Positions 33,065 to 40,406 of a stretch of DNA of 40,406 bases are shown piece by piece (within the stretch, counting starts at the first letter, position 1; each line of letters opens with the position of its first letter). This DNA is from Clostridia bacterium. GTDB taxonomy: Bacteria > Bacillota > Clostridia > Oscillospirales > Acutalibacteraceae. Made by a program: the position numbers and the translations under genes. Where the stretch lies: assembly GCA_017428525.1 (NCBI GenBank), contig JAFRQQ010000005.1:1-40406 (forward strand), read 5' to 3'. Under the pieces are notes generated by a model that ran no database searches, had not been told where the DNA came from, and saw only the letters and a list, made by a program, of their open reading frames with translations.

Positions 33065-34018
33065 TCAATAGAAAGTGGCCACCTGCTCTTCAGGCGGATT
33101 GGCAACCATCAGCTGCCGGATCAGAAACACCGGACCTTTTTTGCCGTAAAGGCGGGAGAATTTCAGGTCGATCTCGGCCGTGACGTCATACCAGGCGCCG
33201 TTGACCACAGCCGTGCCGCTCTCATACTGCGCCACCAGCGGGCAGAAGGTGATATCCGCGGCGCAGCAGGTCATGATGTGGCGGCCGATGGCGCACACGT
33301 GCGAGGGGAACCGCTTGTCGACGGCGGCCTGCCCTTTGAACCGCACGGTTTTGCCCTTGTATTTTTTCGGATCCTCGGTCAGATCGCGGTAAAACAAGGC
33401 ATAATCGCGGTCCTCGACCTCGATTATCGGCGCTTCGACGTCAAACGGCAGCGGATCTTCGATTTCATCGGGAATGACCGTGCCGTCCTCAAACTCATAA
33501 ACGATCTCGCAGCGGCGGCTCACACCGCGCACGATCTTGTGGAACGCCATGGTGTCGGCGTCCTTGGGAATGCGGTTGAAAATGACGACCTCGCAGTCCC
33601 GCAGCTTATCCACGACCAGAGAACGCATATTCGCGTTATAATTGATGAAGGTGCGCCCGTCTGCAAACAGCATATTCTGATAGGGCATCCAGCCGTCGGG
33701 CATGGCGTCGTAGAAGGTCTGGATCTGCCACATGCCGTTGTATTCGACCATCACGCGCTCGCAGTCGCTTTCCTTCGCCCAGAGCGCGAGCACCTTTTCA
33801 TCCAGATCGCCCGGCTCCTCCAGCGTTTTGATCGTCACCTGACTGCCGACCGGCAGCTTTTTGAGGTCATACTCCGTTTCGCCCTCCTCGCAGACAAGCA
33901 GCAGGGTCTTTTCGCCCGCGTTGAAGCGGGTGTCCTCCAGCGTTCCCTGAATGAACGTGGTTTTGCCGCATTCCAGAAAGCCGGAAAAAATATAGACAGG
34001 CAGTTGTTTCGGTGCCAT
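33065..34018 (-). CDS. CobW-like G3E GTPase fused to a DUF1980/YcgQ-like domain
   Basis: 317 aa. Residues 7-200 are a P-loop GTPase of the CobW/COG0523 class: Walker A GFLECGKTT at 13-21 and NRIPKD at 148-153 at the base-recognition position. The CxCC metal motif of the family is absent; the equivalent segment reads VCEEGE. Residues about 205-317 resemble the C-terminal OB-like domain of the TIGR03943/YcgQ family: VRFKGQ, then GRHIMTCCAAD (C251, C252) and a final beta region. The paired cysteines may bind metal. The start is the ATG with AGGAG eight bases upstream. It lies 40 bases downstream of the His-rich G3E GTPase, so both probably act in metal allocation. Confidence 0.82.
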   Translation of the reverse strand: MAPKQLPVYIFSGFLECGKTTFIQGTLEDTRFNAGEKTLLLVCEEGETEYDLKKLPVGSQVTIKTLEEPGDLDEKVLALWAKESDCERVMVEYNGMWQIQTFYDAMPDGWMPYQNMLFADGRTFINYNANMRSLVVDKLRDCEVVIFNRIPKDADTMAFHKIVRGVSRRCEIVYEFEDGTVIPDEIEDPLPFDVEAPIIEVEDRDYALFYRDLTEDPKKYKGKTVRFKGQAAVDKRFPSHVCAIGRHIMTCCAADITFCPLVAQYESGTAVVNGAWYDVTAEIDLKFSRLYGKKGPVFLIRQLMVANPPEEQVATFY

Positions 34019-34058
34019 AACAGGATCTCCTTTTTCGGATTTGCCGCAGGCGGCGGGA

Positions 34059-35219
34059 TCACACGCCGAACAGCGCGGCGATCGCATCCTCCTTCAGATC
34101 GGAACCGATCACGCACAGGCGGCCGATGACGCCGGCCGCGCCGGTGCGCACATCGATCTCGCCCGGAATATAGTCAAAGTGCAGCCAGGCGCCGTCCGCG
34201 CCGGCCACAATGCCCTTCGCGCGCAGAACCGTGCCGTACTCAGACGCCTCCTCCAGCGCGTCGAGCATCTCGCGAAGCTCCTCGGCGCGGAAGGTGCGGG
34301 TGGTTTCCTTCCCCCAGCTGGTGAACACCTCATCCGCATGATGATGGTGGTGGTCATGATCGTGGCAGCCGCAGGTGCAGCCCTCGCCGTGATCATGATG
34401 GTGATGCTCATGCGCGTCGTCGTCATCGACATCATCGTCGTCGTGATGATGGTGATGGTGGTGCTCGTGTTCGTCGTCATCATCGTCGTCATGATGGTGG
34501 TGATGGTGATGCTCGTGCTCGTCATCATCATCGTCGTCATGATGGTGGTGATGGTGATGCTCGTGCTCGTCATCATCATCGTCGTCACGCTCGGCAAGCA
34601 GATGCTCGATCGCGGCGTTGAGCGTATCCTTGCGCTCGATCGCCTCGAGCAGCGTCGCGCCGTCAAGCTGCGCGATCGGCGTGGTCACAATGACCGCCGT
34701 CGGATTCTTCTCGCGCACCAGCGCGACCGCCGCTTCCAGCTTTTCCGCGCTGACGACATCGGCGTGGCTCATGACGACCGTGCCGGCATGCTCAACCTGA
34801 TCGTTGAAAAACTCGCCGAAATTCTTCATATACATCTTGCATTTGCCCGCGTCCACGACGGTGGCAAAGGCGTTGAGCACGATTTCGTCGCTGTGCAGAT
34901 TCTGCACGGCCTTGATCACGTCGGAGAGCTTGCCGACGCCCGACGGCTCGATCAGAATGCGGTCCGGCGCATACTCCGCGAGCACCTGTCTGAGCGCCTG
35001 AGCGAAGTCGCCGACCAGCGAGCAGCAGATGCAGCCGCTGCTCATCTCGTTGATCTTAATGCCGGCATCCTGCAGGAAGCCGCCGTCGATGCCGATCTCG
35101 CCGAATTCATTTTCGATCAGCACCAGGGATTCGCCCTTGTAGCTGTCGGCAATCAGCTTTTTGATCAGCGTCGTTTTCCCCGCGCCGAGAAAGCCGGAAA
35201 AAATATCGATTTTTGTCAT
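34059..35219 (-). CDS. COG0523/ZNG1-type metallochaperone GTPase with His/Asp-rich loop
   Basis: 386-aa G3E GTPase of the COG0523 family, which delivers zinc (or cobalt/iron) to client proteins using GTP. Walker A is GFLGAGKTT (9-17), the switch region ENEFGEIGID, and the metal motif GCICCS has C63, C65 and C66. Residues 212-294 are an acidic/histidine linker with three copies of a 16-aa unit (six Asp, EHE, seven His), then a decayed copy and CTCGC (281-285) followed by more His. This should bind several metal ions. The C-terminal CobW domain ends at residue 386. It is the first gene of the operon, with AGGATG before its ATG and a sigma-A promoter just upstream. Confidence 0.93.
   Translation of the reverse strand: MTKIDIFSGFLGAGKTTLIKKLIADSYKGESLVLIENEFGEIGIDGGFLQDAGIKINEMSSGCICCSLVGDFAQALRQVLAEYAPDRILIEPSGVGKLSDVIKAVQNLHSDEIVLNAFATVVDAGKCKMYMKNFGEFFNDQVEHAGTVVMSHADVVSAEKLEAAVALVREKNPTAVIVTTPIAQLDGATLLEAIERKDTLNAAIEHLLAERDDDDDDEHEHHHHHHHDDDDDDEHEHHHHHHHDDDDDDEHEHHHHHHHDDDDVDDDDAHEHHHHDHGEGCTCGCHDHDHHHHHADEVFTSWGKETTRTFRAEELREMLDALEEASEYGTVLRAKGIVAGADGAWLHFDYIPGEIDVRTGAAGVIGRLCVIGSDLKEDAIAALFGV
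34443..34586 (-). repeat. Three 48-bp tandem repeats coding the His/Asp unit
   Basis: Three copies of a 48-base unit encode Asp6-Glu-His-Glu-His7. They are almost identical at base level, so the tract has probably grown by slippage or unequal exchange and its copy number may vary between strains. Confidence 0.9.
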
Positions 35220-35274
35220 TGCGCATCATCCTTTTCTATTCGGTTCGGAATTAAACTTAATATAATTACCCTAT

Positions 35275-35303
35275 ATTATAGCACAGTCCTGCGGCGTTTG
35301 CAA
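35275..35303 (-). promoter_or_regulatory. Extended -10 promoter of the metallochaperone operon
   Basis: On the minus strand TTGCAA (35298-35303), 17 bases, then TATAAT (35275-35280) preceded by TG at the extended -10 position. Just downstream, around the likely start of transcription, GGAATTA and TAATTACC (35247-35270) form an AT-rich imperfect dyad that could be a metal-repressor site. The dyad match is weak. Confidence 0.75.
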
Positions 35304-35380
35304 CCGCCGCGCGCTGTGGATTTCTCCAAAAAAAGCGGGCGGCAGCGCCGTTTTTTCTGCCTTTTTTGCCCGCGAAAGCC

Positions 35381-35409
35381 TTGACTTTCGGGCATAATTC
35401 AAGTATCAT
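35381..35409 (+). promoter_or_regulatory. Sigma-A promoter of glyS
   Basis: TTGACT (35381-35386), a 17-base spacer and TATCAT (35404-35409) each differ from consensus by one base. It diverges from the metallochaperone promoter, with 77 bases between the two -35 boxes. Confidence 0.82.
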
Positions 35410-35425
35410 TATAAAAAATATCATG

Positions 35426-35460
35426 GGGAACTGCGGTCGGGATGAATCGCGACAGTTCCC
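35426..35460 (+). other. Leader stem-loop before the glyS ribosome site
   Basis: GGGAACTG pairs with CAGTTCCC. The hairpin ends four bases before the AGGGAG ribosome site (35464-35469) and starts about ten bases after the expected transcription start. No U tract follows and no T-box motif is present, so it may tune translation rather than termination. Confidence 0.5.
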
Positions 35461-35477
35461 GTGAGGGAGATTCTGCT

Positions 35478-36857
35478 ATGAACAACACCGAAAAAACCAT
35501 GGAAAAAATCGTTGCGCTCTGCAAAAACAGAGGCTTCATTTTCGCCGGCAGCGAGATCTACGGCGGCCTTGCCAACACCTGGGATTACGGCCCGCTCGGC
35601 GCCCGGCTGAAGAATAACGTCAAGGATACCTGGCGCAAGCGCTTCATTCAGGAGCGCAAAAACAGCTACGAAGTGGACGCCGATATCCTGATGCATCCCC
35701 GCGTCTGGGAGGCGAGCGGCCATGTGGCGAGCTTTTCCGACCCGCTGCTGGACTGCAAGGAATGCAAAATGCGTCACCGCGCCGACAACCTGATCGACGA
35801 TTTCGATCCCGACGCGCATGCGGACGGCATGACCAAGCAGGAAATGTTTGAATATATCAAGGCGCATTCCATCCCCTGCCCCCACTGCGGCAAGCACAAC
35901 TTCACGGAGATCCGCGAATTCAACCTGATGTTCCAGACCTTCCGCGGCGTGACCAACAACAGCAAGAGCGTGATCTATCTGCGTCCGGAAAACGCGCAGG
36001 GCGAATACGTCAACTATCTCAACGTGCAGCGCTCCATGCGCGCGAAGCTGCCCTTCAGCATCGGCCAGATCGGCAAGGCCTTCCGCAATGAGATCACGCC
36101 CGGCAACTTCACCTTCCGCACGATCGAATTCGAGCAGATGGAGTTCCAGACCTTCTGCAAGGAGGGCACGGACACCGAGCTTTACGATTACTTCAAGGCC
36201 TACGGCAAAAAGTACTATGAGGATCTGGGCATCGCGCCGGAGCATCTGCGCTATCACGACCATGAGAAGCTCGCGCATTATGCCAAGGCCGCCTGCGACA
36301 TCGAATTCCTCTTCCCCTTCGGCTGGGGCGAGATCAACGGCACCCACAACCGCACGGATTTCGACCTGACCCGCCATCAGGAATACAGCGGACAGAAGAT
36401 GGATTATCTCGATCCCGAAACCAACGAGCGCTTCATCCCCTTCATCATCGAATCCACCTACGGCCTGGACCGCACGGTGCTCGCGCTGCTCTGCGAAGCC
36501 TATGATGAAGAGGTCGTGGACGCCGAGAAGAACGACACCCGCGTGGTGCTGCATCTGAATCCCGCCGTCGCGCCCTTCAAGGCCGCCGTGCTGCCGCTCT
36601 CGAAGAAGCTCAGCCCCAAGGCGCTGGAGATTTACGAAGCGCTGCAGAAGAAATTCATGGTCGATTTCGACGAGACCGGCTCCATCGGCAAGCGTTACCG
36701 CCGCGAGGATGAAATCGGCACGCCGCTGTGCATCACCTACGATTTCGAATCCGAAACGGACGGCTGCGTCACCGTGCGCGACCGCGACACCATGCAGCAG
36801 GAGCGCATCCCCGTCGACGCGCTCGAAGCCTATATCGCCGCCCGCATCCAGTTCTGA
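35478..36857 (+). CDS. glyS: Glycyl-tRNA synthetase, alpha2 (eukaryal/archaeal-like) type
   Basis: 459-aa single-chain class II synthetase that charges tRNA-Gly in the cytoplasm. It is not the bacterial alpha2-beta2 GlyQ/GlyS form. Motif 2 is GKAFRNEITPGNFTFRTIEF near 200-218; RPENAQGEYVNY (about 169-180) and motif 3 ESTYGLDRTVLAL are also clear, followed by the anticodon-binding domain from about 360. C93/C96 and C134/C137 may form a zinc knuckle. The start MNNTEKTMEKIV has GGGAG nine bases upstream. An in-frame ATG 12 codons earlier falls inside the leader hairpin and lacks a ribosome site. Confidence 0.97.
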   Translation: MNNTEKTMEKIVALCKNRGFIFAGSEIYGGLANTWDYGPLGARLKNNVKDTWRKRFIQERKNSYEVDADILMHPRVWEASGHVASFSDPLLDCKECKMRHRADNLIDDFDPDAHADGMTKQEMFEYIKAHSIPCPHCGKHNFTEIREFNLMFQTFRGVTNNSKSVIYLRPENAQGEYVNYLNVQRSMRAKLPFSIGQIGKAFRNEITPGNFTFRTIEFEQMEFQTFCKEGTDTELYDYFKAYGKKYYEDLGIAPEHLRYHDHEKLAHYAKAACDIEFLFPFGWGEINGTHNRTDFDLTRHQEYSGQKMDYLDPETNERFIPFIIESTYGLDRTVLALLCEAYDEEVVDAEKNDTRVVLHLNPAVAPFKAAVLPLSKKLSPKALEIYEALQKKFMVDFDETGSIGKRYRREDEIGTPLCITYDFESETDGCVTVRDRDTMQQERIPVDALEAYIAARIQF

Positions 36858-36861
36858 TTTC

Positions 36862-36896
36862 AACACTGGCAGGCCGATCCGGCTTGCCAGTGTTTT
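36862..36896 (+). terminator. Terminator between glyS and oadA
   Basis: AACACTGGCA and TGCCAGTGTT form a 10-bp stem with an inner GCCG/CGGC pairing, ending in TTTTCGC. The U tract is short, so some read-through into oadA is possible. No separate oadA promoter is obvious in the 57-base gap. Confidence 0.75.
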
Positions 36897-36914
36897 CGCA
36901 AGAAAGGATCGTTT

Positions 36915-38303
36915 ATGAGGACCGTACAGTTTACCGAAACCGTGCTGCGCGACGCGAACCAGTCCCTGATCGCCACGCGTATGCCCTTCGACGCCTTCGC
37001 GCCGATCCTGCCGGCGCTGGACCGCGCGGGCTATTACTCGCTGGAATGCTGGGGCGGCGCCACCTTTGACGCCTGCCTGCGCTATCTGGACGAGGATCCG
37101 TGGGAGCGGCTGCGCAGCATTCGCAAGGCCTGCCCGCACACGAAGCTGCAAATGCTCCTGCGCGGGCAGAATCTGCTCGGCTATAAGCATTATCCCGACG
37201 ACGCCGTGCGCCTGTTCGTCCGAAAAAGCATCGAAAACGGCATTGATATCCTGCGCATTTTCGACGCGCTCAACGATATCCGCAATCTGGAGGTCGCCAT
37301 CGACGAAACGCTGAAAAACGGCGCCGTCGCCTCCGGCGCGATCTGCTTTACACACAGTCCGATCCATGACGCGGCGCATTTCGTGCGCTACGCGCAGCAG
37401 CTGGAATCCCTGGGCGTGCAGACGATCTGCATCAAGGATATGGCCGGCATTATGAGTCCCAAGGAGGGCTATGATCTGGTCCGGGCGCTCAAGGAAACCG
37501 TCAAAACGCCGATCGTCATCCACACCCACGCCACCACGGGGCTCGGCTTCATGACGCTGCTCAAATGCGTGGAAGCCGGCGCGGACGTGATCGACACCGC
37601 CATCTCCTGCTTCTCCGGCGGCACCGCGCAGCCCGCGACCGAAACGATGGCCTACGCCCTGCGGCAATTCGGCTATGACGTGCCGGTGCAGGACGCTGTC
37701 TGCCGTGAAATCAATGAATTTTTCAAGCCCGTGCGCGCCGACGCGCTCAAAAGCGGCCTGCTGAATCCCGTTGTGATGGGCACGCAGCCGGAGGCGCTGA
37801 TCGATCAGATCCCGGGCGGGATGCTCTCCAACCTTGTCGCGCAGCTCACCGCGCAGAAAAAGCTCGATCAGCTCGACGCCGTGCTGGAGGAAACGCCGCG
37901 CGTGCGGCAGGATCTCGGCTATCCGCCGCTGGTCACGCCCATGAGTCAGATGGTCGGCGTGCAGGCGACGGCCAACGTGCTGGCCGGCGAGCGGTATAAA
38001 AATGTTTCCAAGGAAGTCAAGAGCTATATCCGCGGCGAATACGGCCGCGCGCCGGGTCCGATCGATCCCGCGCTGCAGGCGAAGGTGCTCGGCGAGGAAG
38101 CGCCGCTGACCGGCCGCTTTGCCGATACGCTGCCCCCTGCCGTGGAGGCCGCCCGCGCCGCGCTCGGCGGCAAGGCGAGCGACGAGGACGTGCTTTCCTA
38201 TATCGCCTTCCCCGCGCAGGCGGAGGCCTTCTTCGCAAAGCGCGCAGAAAAGAGAAAACACACCTATACTTATACCGTGCGGAAAGTGGAGGAGGATGCC
38301 TGA
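36915..38303 (+). CDS. oadA: Oxaloacetate decarboxylase alpha subunit (carboxyltransferase)
   Basis: 462 aa. It transfers the carboxyl group of oxaloacetate to biotin on the carrier protein, releasing pyruvate. The TIM-barrel site shows ETVLRDANQSL (D13), the carbamylated-lysine motif IKDMAG (K174) and metal ligands HTHATTG (H203, H205). Residues about 310-460 are the conserved association domain. Klebsiella OadA is about 595 aa with a C-terminal biotin domain; here that domain is a separate gene two positions downstream. AAAGGA precedes the ATG. The stop overlaps the oadG start by one base. Confidence 0.94.
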   Translation: MRTVQFTETVLRDANQSLIATRMPFDAFAPILPALDRAGYYSLECWGGATFDACLRYLDEDPWERLRSIRKACPHTKLQMLLRGQNLLGYKHYPDDAVRLFVRKSIENGIDILRIFDALNDIRNLEVAIDETLKNGAVASGAICFTHSPIHDAAHFVRYAQQLESLGVQTICIKDMAGIMSPKEGYDLVRALKETVKTPIVIHTHATTGLGFMTLLKCVEAGADVIDTAISCFSGGTAQPATETMAYALRQFGYDVPVQDAVCREINEFFKPVRADALKSGLLNPVVMGTQPEALIDQIPGGMLSNLVAQLTAQKKLDQLDAVLEETPRVRQDLGYPPLVTPMSQMVGVQATANVLAGERYKNVSKEVKSYIRGEYGRAPGPIDPALQAKVLGEEAPLTGRFADTLPPAVEAARAALGGKASDEDVLSYIAFPAQAEAFFAKRAEKRKHTYTYTVRKVEEDA

Positions 38304-38674
38304 TGCCGCTGTATATCCTGGATCCCGCGGGGCCGATGCCGCTCCCGCAGGCGCTGCTGGTCGCCGTGGCCGGCATCCTGACCGTACTCGCGGAGCTGGG
38401 CGTCATCACGCTGATGATCCTGCTGCTCTCGAAGGTCATCCGCGCCGTGACCGCGAAATTCTCGCCGCCGCAGCCGGAGCCGGCGTCCGAACCGACCCCC
38501 GCGCCGCAGGCAGCGCCCCTGCCCGCCGATGAGAGTCAGGGCACGCTGACGCTCGAGGGCGTGGACGAGCCGACGGCCGCCGTGATCATGGCGATCGTCA
38601 GCCATCAGAGCGGGATCCCGCTCAACCGTCTGCGTTTTCTGTCCATAAAAGAAGTGGAGGAGCCGTCCGCATGA
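38303..38674 (+). CDS. oadG: Oxaloacetate decarboxylase gamma subunit
   Basis: 123 aa. One membrane helix at about 16-48, then a Pro/Ala/Glu linker (54-78) and a small C-terminal domain (VDEPTAAVIMAIVSHQSG). OadG holds the alpha and beta subunits together at the membrane. The start overlaps the oadA stop (TGATG) and its stop overlaps the next start by four bases (ATGA), so translation is coupled. Confidence 0.88.
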   Translation: MPLYILDPAGPMPLPQALLVAVAGILTVLAELGVITLMILLLSKVIRAVTAKFSPPQPEPASEPTPAPQAAPLPADESQGTLTLEGVDEPTAAVIMAIVSHQSGIPLNRLRFLSIKEVEEPSA

Positions 38675-39051
38675 AATATCTGGTGACTTTGAACGGAAAA
38701 ACCTATGCGGTCGAGGTGGAGCAGACAAACGCCGTGCTCACCGCCGTGACCGAAGCCCCTGCCTCCGCAGCCCCCGCCGCGCAGACGCCCGCGGCCGCGC
38801 CCATCCCTGCCGCGCAGCAGCCTTTGCTGCCCGCCGAGGGGCAGGCCGTGCGCGCGCCGATGCCCGGCAATATCCTCTCCGTGAGCATTTCACAGGGGCA
38901 GCGCGTGAAATCCGGAACCGTGCTGATGATTCTGGAAGCGATGAAAATGGAAAATGAAATCGTTGCGCCCTGCGACGGCACGGTCAAGCAGCTGCTTGTG
39001 CAGAAAGGCAGCGTTGTGGATACCGACGCGGTGCTCGCCGTGATCGGCTGA
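38671..39051 (+). CDS. Biotin carboxyl carrier protein of the decarboxylase
   Basis: 126 aa. A short N-terminal strand region, an Ala/Pro linker (28-55) and a biotinyl domain with EAMKMEN, where K92 carries biotin, preceded by APMPGNI. It shuttles the carboxyl group from OadA to OadB. This is the detached equivalent of the C-terminal domain of longer OadA proteins, as in GcdC/MmdC-type carriers. Confidence 0.93.
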   Translation: MKYLVTLNGKTYAVEVEQTNAVLTAVTEAPASAAPAAQTPAAAPIPAAQQPLLPAEGQAVRAPMPGNILSVSISQGQRVKSGTVLMILEAMKMENEIVAPCDGTVKQLLVQKGSVVDTDAVLAVIG

Positions 39052-39061
39052 GGTGGGGCCT

Positions 39062-40246
39062 ATGAACATTTTCACTGAGATCCTGCGCGGGATCTGGGAA
39101 AGCTCCGGCTTCTCCGCGCTGGAATGGAAAAACGTCGTGATGATCGGCGTTTCCTTCGTGTTTCTGTTTCTCGCGATTCATCCGAAGCTGCGCTTTGAGC
39201 CGCTGCTGCTTGTGCCGATCGCCTTCGGCATTCTGATGGCCAATATGCCCAACACCGGCCTGATGGCCGACCCGGCCGGGCTGATGGATGAAACGCAGAA
39301 GGTTGCCGGCGCGCATTGGTACAATGACGGCGTGCTGCGCCTGATTTATGCCGGCGTCAAAAGCTCCGTTTTCCCCTGCCTGATCTTTCTGGGCATCGGC
39401 GCGATGACCGATTTCGGCCCGCTGCTGGCCAATCCCATCAGCCTGCTGCTCGGCGCGGCCGCCCAGCTGGGCATCTATGTGGCGTTCGTGGTCGCCATCC
39501 TGCTGGGCTTTACGCCCGCAGAGGCCGCCTCCATCGCCATCATCGGCGGCGCGGACGGCCCGACGGCCATTCTCGTGGCCACCCGGCTGGCCGGGCATCT
39601 GCTGGCGCCGATCGCGCTGGCCGCCTATTCCTACATGGCCCTGATCCCGCTGATCCAGCCGCCGCTCATGCGCCTGCTGACGACGGAGAAGGAGCGCAAG
39701 GTGGAGATGAAGCAGCTGCGCAAGGTCAGCAAGGCGGAAAAGATCATCTTTCCCGTCGTCGTGTTCGTCGTGGTGGCGCTCCTGCTGCCCGACGCCGCGC
39801 CGCTGATCGGCTTCCTGATGATCGGCAATCTCTTCAAGGAATGCGGCGCGACCGACCGTCTGAGCGATACGGCGCAGAACGCGCTGACAAATATCGTCAC
39901 GATCATGCTCGGCGTCACGGTCGGCGCCACGGCCAACGGGCAGGATTTCCTGCGGCTGAAAACGATCCTGATCGTCGCGCTCGGCCTTGCCGCCTTTGCC
40001 TTTTCCACCGTCGGCGGCCTGCTGCTCGGCAAGCTGATGTATCTGATCACGCGCGGCAAAATCAATCCCCTCATCGGCGCCGCCGGCGTTTCCGCCGTGC
40101 CGATGGCCGCCCGCGTGGCGCAGACACAGGGCCGCCGCTACAATCCGCGCAACTTCCTGCTCATGCACGCCATGGGCCCGAATGTGGCCGGTGTGATCGG
40201 CTCCGCCGTCGCCGCCGGCTTCCTGCTGATGATGTTCGGCAATTGA
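39062..40246 (+). CDS. oadB: Oxaloacetate decarboxylase beta subunit, Na+ pump
   Basis: 394-aa polytopic membrane protein that decarboxylates carboxybiotin and exports Na+. Motif IIGGADGPTAI contains D165, the conserved sodium-site Asp. About nine to eleven hydrophobic spans are visible, and GVTVGA plus NPLIGAAGVSAVPMAAR near the C-terminus are family-typical. I use ATG 39062 with AGGTGG six bases upstream; a GTG three codons earlier lies within the ribosome site. It follows the carrier by ten bases. Confidence 0.95.
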   Translation: MNIFTEILRGIWESSGFSALEWKNVVMIGVSFVFLFLAIHPKLRFEPLLLVPIAFGILMANMPNTGLMADPAGLMDETQKVAGAHWYNDGVLRLIYAGVKSSVFPCLIFLGIGAMTDFGPLLANPISLLLGAAAQLGIYVAFVVAILLGFTPAEAASIAIIGGADGPTAILVATRLAGHLLAPIALAAYSYMALIPLIQPPLMRLLTTEKERKVEMKQLRKVSKAEKIIFPVVVFVVVALLLPDAAPLIGFLMIGNLFKECGATDRLSDTAQNALTNIVTIMLGVTVGATANGQDFLRLKTILIVALGLAAFAFSTVGGLLLGKLMYLITRGKINPLIGAAGVSAVPMAARVAQTQGRRYNPRNFLLMHAMGPNVAGVIGSAVAAGFLLMMFGN

Positions 40247-40338
40247 TTGTCCAAACCAAAGCACAACCGCCCGCGTTTCGGCAGCCTTTCATAATCCAGT
40301 ATTGGTTTTGCGGGGCATAAATCGCCCATAAATGCGTC

Positions 40339-40388
40339 AAAGCCGCACTGACATACATCAAGTATGCCATGTGCGGCTTTTCCTTTTT
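40339..40388 (+). terminator. Rho-independent terminator of the oad operon
   Basis: AAAGCCGCAC and GTGCGGCTTT form a 10-bp stem with an inner CATAC/GTATG stem, followed by TCCTTTTTC. It lies about 90 bases after the oadB stop. Nothing else is recognised between them. Confidence 0.9.
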
Positions 40389-40406
40389 CTGAACAATTTC
40401 TGCTCC

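Noticed and set aside
35381..35477. T-box riboswitch before glyS
   Set aside because: The leader is only about 60 bases and lacks the T-box sequence and an antiterminator.
35421..38261. A 946-codon minus-strand frame across glyS and oadA
   Set aside because: It spans two convincingly identified plus-strand genes and their terminator, and has no domain of its own.
40138..40370. Short minus-strand frames at the right end
   Set aside because: Antisense to oadB and its terminator, with no ribosome site.

Overview
The window looks like chromosome from a GC-rich, endospore-forming, anaerobic Clostridia-type Firmicute, probably Oscillospirales-like. The evidence is the spoVAC-spoVAD pair, a single-chain alpha2-type glycyl-tRNA synthetase, a Na+-pumping oxaloacetate decarboxylase operon, strong Shine-Dalgarno sites and consensus sigma-A promoters. 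Lineage is inferred; no rRNA or tRNA lies in the window.

Layout. (1) 1-19,770, all leftward: three very large secreted proteins. The first runs off the left edge (more than 2,390 codons) and the second has 1,918 aa; both are mainly InlB/Listeria-Bacteroides-type beta-repeats. The third (1,682 aa) has a large unrecognised N-terminal region, FIVAR-like helical repeats and a dockerin-like C-terminus. The first and third have their own promoters, which share a 14-base element over the -35 box, and both start with TTG. The gap between the first and second holds 23-bp tandem repeats. (2) 20,079-28,998, leftward: a spoVAC-spoVAD operon, continued by an unannotated 46-aa membrane protein and a 2,347-aa cyclic beta-1,2-glucan synthase-like enzyme (GT84 + glycoamylase-like + GH94). 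No spoVAE is present. (3) 29,156-35,303, leftward: a probable six-gene operon of two G3E (CobW/COG0523) metallo-GTPases, alanine racemase, a rubrerythrin-like diiron protein, a fused AroE-AroK enzyme and a metallophosphoesterase. (4) 35,381-40,388, rightward: glyS with its own promoter and terminator, then oadA-oadG-biotin carrier-oadB ending in a terminator.

How the genes work together. The left third builds a cell-surface or extracellular layer. Cohesin-like modules in the two repeat proteins and a dockerin-like tail on the third suggest, but do not prove, that they bind each other. The second block links the spore DPA channel to a glucan-making enzyme. The third starts with zinc/cobalt-type metallochaperones and carries wall (D-alanine), shikimate and oxygen-defence genes behind them. 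The fourth joins a housekeeping synthetase to energy conservation by decarboxylation-driven sodium export.

Most other long open frames are antisense shadows caused by the GC-rich, biased codon use. No CRISPR array, insertion sequence, integrase or phage gene was seen.
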